A DNA stretch of 64,000 nt from Pseudoxanthomonas sp. NC8 (GTDB taxonomy: Bacteria; Pseudomonadota; Gammaproteobacteria; Xanthomonadales; Xanthomonadaceae), in assembly GCA_025232375.1 (NCBI GenBank), contig CP060419.1:2603001-2667000 (forward strand). Direction: 5' to 3'. Within the stretch, counting starts at the first letter, position 1. Every line of letters begins with the position of its first letter. The notes beneath the pieces are model-generated. The model was not told where the DNA came from and searched no databases. It saw only the letters and a list, made by a program, of their open reading frames with translations. The position numbers were made by a program, and so were the translations under genes. Below, piece after piece: positions 55,952-64,000 of the stretch.

Positions 55952-55985
55952 AAAAACGCGGGCAGACCAGCAAGCCGGTCTGCCC
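55952..55985 (-). terminator. Terminator-like hairpin at the S10 transcript 5' end (attenuator candidate)
   Basis: GGGCAGACC, 8-nt loop, GGTCTGCCC: a perfect 9-bp stem followed by GCG and five Ts on the minus strand. It begins about 4 nt after the predicted start site, so S10 transcripts must read through it. Such a layout fits attenuation; it could instead serve mainly to stop tuf transcripts. Confidence 0.7.
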
Positions 55986-55994
55986 AGACGGAAA

Positions 55995-56023
55995 AGTATA
56001 GAACGCGTAAACAGGCGCGTCAA
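55995..56023 (-). promoter_or_regulatory. sigma70 promoter of the S10 operon
   Basis: TTGACG (56018-56023) and TATACT (55995-56000) with an ideal 17-bp spacer on the minus strand. Predicted start near 55988. Confidence 0.8.
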
Positions 56024-56152
56024 CAGCCTGTGAGGCTGCCACGCGCGTACGTCACGCGACCCTTCCCTGTCCGGCGAACACGAGGCACTTCCTGTGCCTC
56101 TTTTCGCTGTGAGGTCGCCACCCACCCGGGGAGGCGACCATAAATTACTGAA

Positions 56153-57343
56153 TTACTTGATGATCTTGGCCACGACGCCGGCGCCGACGGTGCGACCGCC
56201 TTCGCGGATCGCGAAGCGCAGGCCTTCGTCCATCGCCACCGGGTTGATCAGCGTGACCACCATCTTCACGTTGTCGCCCGGCATCACCATCTCCACACCC
56301 TCCGGCAGCTGAACCGCGCCGGTGATGTCGGTGGTGCGGAAGTAGAACTGCGGGCGGTAGCCCTTGAAGAACGGGGTGTGGCGGCCGCCCTCGTCCTTCG
56401 ACAGCACGTACACCTCGGCCTCGAACTCGGTGTGCGGGGTGATCGAACCGGGCTTGGCCAGCACCTGGCCACGCTCCACGTCGTCACGCTTGGTGCCGCG
56501 CAGCAGCAGGCCCGCGTTGTCGCCCGCCTGGCCCTGATCCAGCAGCTTGCGGAACATTTCCACGCCGGTCACGGTGGTCTTCTGGGTCGGACGGATACCG
56601 ACGATCTCGATTTCCTCGCCCACCTTGATCACGCCGCGCTCGATACGGCCGGTCACCACGGTGCCGCGACCCGAAATCGAGAACACGTCTTCCACCGGCA
56701 TCAGGAACGGCTTGTCGACGTCACGCTCCGGGGTCGGGATCCAGGTGTCCAGCGCGTCCACCAGCTTCAGGATCGCCGGCACGCCGATCTCCGACTGGTC
56801 GCCTTCCAGCGCCAGACGGGCCGAACCGTGGATGATCGGGGTGTCGTCGCCCGGGAACTCGTACTTGCTCAGCAGCTCGCGGACTTCCATCTCCACCAGC
56901 TCCAGCAGCTCGGCGTCGTCCACCATGTCCGCCTTGTTCAGGAAGACCACGATGTACGGCACGCCGACCTGGCGCGACAGCAGGATGTGCTCGCGGGTCT
57001 GCGGCATCGGGCCGTCGGCGGCCGAGCACACCAGAATCGCGCCGTCCATCTGCGCCGCACCGGTGATCATGTTCTTCACGTAGTCGGCGTGGCCCGGGCA
57101 GTCCACGTGCGCGTAGTGGCGCGCCGCCGATTCGTATTCCACGTGCGCCGTCGAGATCGTGATGCCGCGCGCCTTCTCTTCCGGCGCCGCGTCAATCGCG
57201 TCGTACGCCTTGAACTCGCCGCCAAAACGCTCTGCGCCGATCTTCGTCAGCGCCGCCGTCAGCGTCGTCTTGCCGTGGTCAACGTGACCGATCGTGCCCA
57301 CATTCACGTGCGGCTTGGTGCGCTCGAACTTACCCTTGGCCAT
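56153..57343 (-). CDS. tuf: Elongation factor Tu
   Basis: 396 aa, intact. Delivers aminoacyl-tRNA to the ribosome. G1 [15 protein letters not shown]3 [15 protein letters not shown]4 [10 protein letters not shown]; the C-terminal [20 protein letters not shown] is typical. Last gene of the str operon, 49 bp after fusA. No second tuf in the window. Confidence 0.98.
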   Translation of the reverse strand: MAKGKFERTKPHVNVGTIGHVDHGKTTLTAALTKIGAERFGGEFKAYDAIDAAPEEKARGITISTAHVEYESAARHYAHVDCPGHADYVKNMITGAAQMDGAILVCSAADGPMPQTREHILLSRQVGVPYIVVFLNKADMVDDAELLELVEMEVRELLSKYEFPGDDTPIIHGSARLALEGDQSEIGVPAILKLVDALDTWIPTPERDVDKPFLMPVEDVFSISGRGTVVTGRIERGVIKVGEEIEIVGIRPTQKTTVTGVEMFRKLLDQGQAGDNAGLLLRGTKRDDVERGQVLAKPGSITPHTEFEAEVYVLSKDEGGRHTPFFKGYRPQFYFRTTDITGAVQLPEGVEMVMPGDNVKMVVTLINPVAMDEGLRFAIREGGRTVGAGVVAKIIK

Positions 57344-57391
57344 TGTCTTGTGTCCTGTATCTGCTGTTTTTGGTCGAGCCGGAAAACCGGC

Positions 57392-59523
57392 TTAGTTCTT
57401 CTTGATCACCGTCTCGGCGATGTTGTTCGGCGCTTCCTCGTAGTGGTCGAACTCCATCGAGAAAGTCGCGCGGCCCTGGCTCATCGAGCGCAGCGTGGTC
57501 GCGTAACCGAACATCTCACCCAGCGGGATCATCGCGTTGATGATCTTGCCCGACGGGCTGTCGTCCTGACCCTGCAGCACGCCACGACGGCGGCTCACGT
57601 CGCCCATCACGTCGCCCAGGTAGTCCTCGGGGCTGACGATCTCGACCTTCATGATCGGCTCGAGCAGCACCGGCTTGGCCTTGGCGAAGCCCTGCTTGAA
57701 CGCCATCGAGGCAGCCAGCTTGAACGCCATTTCCGACGAGTCGACGTCGTGGTACGAGCCGAACACCAGCTTGGCCTTCACGCCCACCACCGGGAAGCCG
57801 GCCAGCGGGCCGCTGGTGATGGTCTCGCGCATGCCCTTCTCGACCGACGGAATGAACTCCTTCGGAATCACGCCGCCGCTGATCTCGTTGAGGAACAGGA
57901 AATCGTCCTTGATGGCGTCCGCGTGCTTGGCACGGTCCTCGTCATTGATCGGCGAAAGCTCGATGACGACATGGCCGTACTGGCCCTTGCCACCCGACTG
58001 CTTGGCGTGCTTGTAGTCCGACTTGACGTCATTCAGGCGGATGGTCTCGCGGTACGCGACCTGCGGCTTGCCGACGTTGGCCTCGACGTTGAACTCGCGC
58101 TTCATGCGGTCAACGATGATGTCCAGGTGCAGCTCACCCATGCCCGAGATGATCGTCTGGCCAGACTCTTCGTCGGTCTTGACGCGGAACGAGGGGTCTT
58201 CCTGCGCCAGGCGGCTCAGGGCGTTGCCCATCTTTTTCCTTGGTCGGACTTGGTCTTCGGCTCGACCGCCATCGAGATCACCGGCTCCGGGAACGCCATG
58301 CGCTCCAGGATGATCGGGGAATCCTGCGAGCACAGGGTATCGCCGGTGGTGACGTCCTTCAGGCCGACGGCCGCAGCGATGTCACCGGCCAGAACTTCCT
58401 TGATCTCTTCACGGTTGTTGGAATGCATCTGCAGCAGGCGGCCGATGCGCTCCTTCTTGCCCTTCACCGAATTCAGCACGGCGTCGCCGGCATTCAGCGT
58501 GCCCGAGTAGACGCGGAAGAAGGTCAGCGAACCGACGAACGGGTCGGTCATGATCTTGAACGCCAGCGCCGAGAACGGAGCCTTGTCGCTGGACTCGCGG
58601 GTCAGCTCCTTGGTCTCGTCGTCGACGTCGAGGCCCTTCACCGCCGGGACATCGACCGGCGACGGCAGGAGGTTCACCACGCCGTCCAGCATGGCCTGCA
58701 CGCCCTTGTTCTTGAACGCCGAACCGCAGAACATCGGCACGATTTCGGTGTTCAGGGTGCGCGTGCGCAGGCCACCGATGATCTCGTCCTCGGTGAGGTC
58801 GCCCTCTTCCAGGTACTTGTTCATCAGCTCTTCGCTGGCCTCGGCCGCGGACTCGACCATGAACGCGCGCTCTTCCTCGGCCTTCGCCTTCAGCTCGGCC
58901 GGGATATCGCGATATTCGAAGGTCAGGCCCTGCGAGGCGGTATCCCAATGGATCGCCTTCATCTTCAGCAGGTCGACCACGCCCTCGAAGCCGTCCTCGG
59001 CGCCGACCGGCACCTGCATCGGCACGGGCACGGCACTGGGGCGGGCCTTCAGCTGGTCACGAACCTTGTAGAAGTTGGCGCCGGTGCGGTCCATCTTGTT
59101 GACGAACGCAATGCGCGGCACGTGGTACTTGTTGGCCTGGCGCCACACGGTCTCCGACTGCGGCTGCACGCCGCCCACGGCGCAGAGTACGAACACCGCG
59201 CCGTCGAGCACGCGCAACGAACGCTCGACTTCGATGGTGAAGTCGACGTGCCCGGGGGTATCGATGATGTTGAAGCGGTACTCAGGCAGGGACTTGTCCA
59301 TGCCCTTCCAGAACGCGGTCGTGGCGGCGGACTGGATCGTGATGCCACGCTCCTGCTCCTGCTCCATCCAGTCCATGGTCGCAGCGCCATCGTGCACTTC
59401 GCCGATCTTGTGGCTCTTGCCGGTATAGAACAGGATGCGCTCGGACGTGGTGGTCTTGCCGGCATCGATGTGGGCCATGATGCCGAAGTTGCGGTAACGC
59501 TCGATGGGAGTGGTACGGGCCAC
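57392..59523 (-). CDS. fusA: Elongation factor G
   Basis: Translocase GTPase, about 709 aa after repair. G1 [19 protein letters not shown]3 [20 protein letters not shown]4 [12 protein letters not shown]; the C-terminal part has [20 protein letters not shown]. One break near 58237: CCAAGGAAAAAG is read for CCAGGAAAAG (KSDQEKMGNAL), adding two bases. Between rpsG and tuf as in most proteobacteria. Confidence 0.97.
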
Positions 59524-59661
59524 GGGAGCCTCTCGTTTGCTTTTGGTGTTTCGGGTGAAGGAGCGGCGCGCGGCGCCGGCTTCCTAAATACGGAGGGCGC
59601 GGAACCTGCCGCGCCACCCGTGGACTGCTGGTCGGAAGGGCCGCTCAGGGCCCCTTCCGGC

Positions 59662-60131
59662 TTACCAGCGGTAGTGGGCGAAGGCCTTGTTGGCCTCGGC
59701 CATGCGGTGCGTCTCTTCGCGCTTCTTGATCGCGCCACCGCGGTTCTCGGAAGCGTCAACCAGTTCGGCAGCCAGCTTGCGGGCCATCGAATTTTCGCCA
59801 CGCTTGCGGGCCGAGTCGATCACCCAGCGCATGGTAAAGCGGTGCAGGCGACGGGACGAACGCACTTCGACCGGCACCTGGTAGGTGGCACCGCCGACAC
59901 GACGGGACTTGACCTCGACCGCCGGAGAAACGTTGTCCAGCGCCTTCTGCACCAGCTCGATGGCGTTGGCATTCTTCTCGCCGATCACGTCCATCGCGCC
60001 ATACACGATGTTTTCTGCGATCGACTTCTTGCCGCTCTTCATCACCATGTTGATGAAGCGGGCGATGGTCTCGCTCCCGTGCTTCGGATCGGGAAGGACG
60101 GCGCGCTGGGGGTAGAACCTTTACGGGACAT
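59662..60131 (-). CDS. rpsG: 30S ribosomal protein S7
   Basis: 156 aa after repair. [20 protein letters not shown] at the start and [42 protein letters not shown] is missing from a run near 60109 (TPQRAV), so the frame from the ATG at 60131 breaks; this is a homopolymer, not a CCWGG site. 16S head assembly initiator. Confidence 0.95.
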
Positions 60132-60146
60132 GTCGTGCTTCCTCGA

Positions 60147-60521
60147 TTAGCTCTTCGGGCGCTTGGCGCCGTACTTGGAACGGCTCTGGCGGCGCTTGGT
60201 GACGCCGGCAGCGTCGAGCGAACCACGAACGGTGTGATAGCGCACACCCGGCAGGTCCTTCACGCGGCCACCGCGGATCAGGACGACCGAGTGCTCCTGC
60301 AGGTTGTGGCCTTCGCCGCCGATGTACGAGATGACCTCGTAGCCGTTGGTCAGGCGGACCTTGGCGACCTTGCGCAGGGCCGAGTTCGGCTTCTTCGGGG
60401 TGGTGGTGTAGACGCGCGTGCAGACGCCGCGGCGCTGCGGGCACTTCTCGAGTGCCGGCGAGGCGCTCTTGTACGTTTCCGCTTTCCGCGGCTTGCGGAC
60501 AAGCTGGTTGATCGTTGCCAT
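60147..60521 (-). CDS. rpsL: 30S ribosomal protein S12
   Basis: 124 aa, intact. [40 protein letters not shown] and [20 protein letters not shown]. Lys is present at both residues classically changed in streptomycin resistance (KKPNSALRK and GRVKDLPG), so the gene looks wild type. First gene of the str operon. Confidence 0.97.
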   Translation of the reverse strand: MATINQLVRKPRKAETYKSASPALEKCPQRRGVCTRVYTTTPKKPNSALRKVAKVRLTNGYEVISYIGGEGHNLQEHSVVLIRGGRVKDLPGVRYHTVRGSLDAAGVTKRRQSRSKYGAKRPKS

Positions 60522-60575
60522 TGGGTAAGGTTCTTCTGCTTGGGGCCCCACATTGCTGCCAGGGGCCGGTACGTG

Positions 60576-60606
60576 AAAACGACGGCAGGCCGAAGGACGG
60601 CCTGCC
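60576..60606 (-). terminator. Terminator-like hairpin at the str transcript 5' end (attenuator candidate)
   Basis: GGCAGGCCG, 5-nt loop, CGGCCTGCC: a perfect 9-bp stem followed by GTCGTTTT on the minus strand, beginning about 5 nt after the predicted start. Same geometry as the S10 leader. Confidence 0.65.
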
Positions 60607-60616
60607 GAGACAGGAG

Positions 60617-60646
60617 AGTATAGCGGCCGGCTCAAAAGTGCGTCAA
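60617..60646 (-). promoter_or_regulatory. sigma70 promoter of the str operon
   Basis: TTGACG (60641-60646) and TATACT (60617-60622) with an 18-bp spacer on the minus strand; predicted start near 60610. Confidence 0.75.
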
Positions 60647-60753
60647 CCGACCCCATCCTTGGAAGCCTTCGCCACCGGCAGACCGGCGGCAAGGACCCGG
60701 GCGGAGCTCCCTCCCCGCCCGGGATCCGACCCGGAATTTACCGGGCGGGAGAC

Positions 60754-64000
<3,247 letters not shown>

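Larger units (their letters stand above)
55837..56152. other. S10 operon control region (between tuf and rpsJ)
   Basis: 316 bp, no gene. It holds the S10 promoter and hairpin (separate entries). Closer to tuf are GAGGCAC/GTGCCTC (near 56082-56100) and GGTCGCC/GGCGACC (near 56113-56140) inverted repeats, which may end the str transcript, although the T-run beside the first is on the plus strand. Confidence 0.7.
60522..60753. other. Region between rpoC and rpsL
   Basis: 232 bp without a gene. A 9-bp GC-rich inverted repeat (CCCGGGCGG/CCGCCCGGG, 60696-60723) just after rpoC may be its terminator, though it has no T-run. The str promoter and hairpin follow (separate entries). Confidence 0.6.

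Noticed and set aside
56378..60150. Long open frames antisense to tuf and fusA (hundreds of codons)
   Set aside because: Shadows of GC-rich coding strands; no recognisable motifs, no ribosome sites, and the opposite strand holds certain genes. The same applies to long frames antisense to rpoC, the S9 peptidase and others.

Overview
The window is a high-GC gammaproteobacterial chromosome segment, most likely from the Xanthomonadaceae/Lysobacteraceae (Lysobacter, Luteimonas or Pseudoxanthomonas type). The S46 peptidase closely resembles the Pseudoxanthomonas dipeptidyl aminopeptidase BII as I recall it, and RpoC, ribosomal proteins and OmpA look xanthomonad. I see no mobile element, CRISPR array, tRNA or rRNA.

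Layout. 1-3.8 kb: histidine phosphatase (partial), S46 dipeptidyl-peptidase, tdh. 3.9-11.4 kb: TorF-like porin, then a sulfate/thiosulfate uptake cluster read leftward (porin, two binding proteins, cysT, cysW, cysA). 11.5-16 kb: kbl, two small secreted proteins sharing a C-terminal motif around an RsuA-type pseudouridine synthase, and ompA. 16-21.4 kb: medium-chain dehydrogenase, fadH, SleB-type hydrolase, GST and an unknown. 21.4-25 kb: methylcitrate genes prpB and prpC, divergent from a helix-turn-helix/citrate-synthase fusion. 25-33.5 kb: small membrane protein, a poorly coding stretch, a DUF1254/DUF1214 lipoprotein overlapping a class A acid phosphatase, prpE and an S9 peptidase. 33.6-41.5 kb: mdh, a thioredoxin-fold protein, cyclophilin, typA, an amidase lipoprotein, class II DAHP synthase and dsbB. 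41.6-64 kb: the alpha, spc, S10 and str ribosomal operons on the minus strand, then the 3' part of rpoC.

The dominant peculiarity is sequence quality. About 35 genes, including rpoC, rpoA, fusA, secY, typA and many ribosomal proteins, carry frameshifts or stops. Most sit at what protein conservation says should be CCAGG or CCTGG. There the sequence reads TAAGG/CCTTA, CCTTGG/CCAAGG, CTATGG/CCATAG, or has a wrong G count. Length-preserving cases change universally conserved residues (S19 KTWSRR reads KTLSRR; RpoC KGLADTALK reads KGLTDTALK). I read this as systematic base-calling error at a modified CCWGG motif, implying an active Dcm-like cytosine methyltransferase. I annotate each affected gene as one intact CDS across its breaks; in nearly every case I reconstructed, the repair restores a length divisible by three and normal for the family.

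Two regulatory structures stand out. The S10 and str operons each have a TTGACG/TATACT promoter followed within about 5 nt of the likely start by a perfect 9-bp hairpin and a T-run, suggesting attenuated leaders. The prpB/HTH-citrate-synthase intergenic region holds two TTGATC-type palindromes, likely operators.
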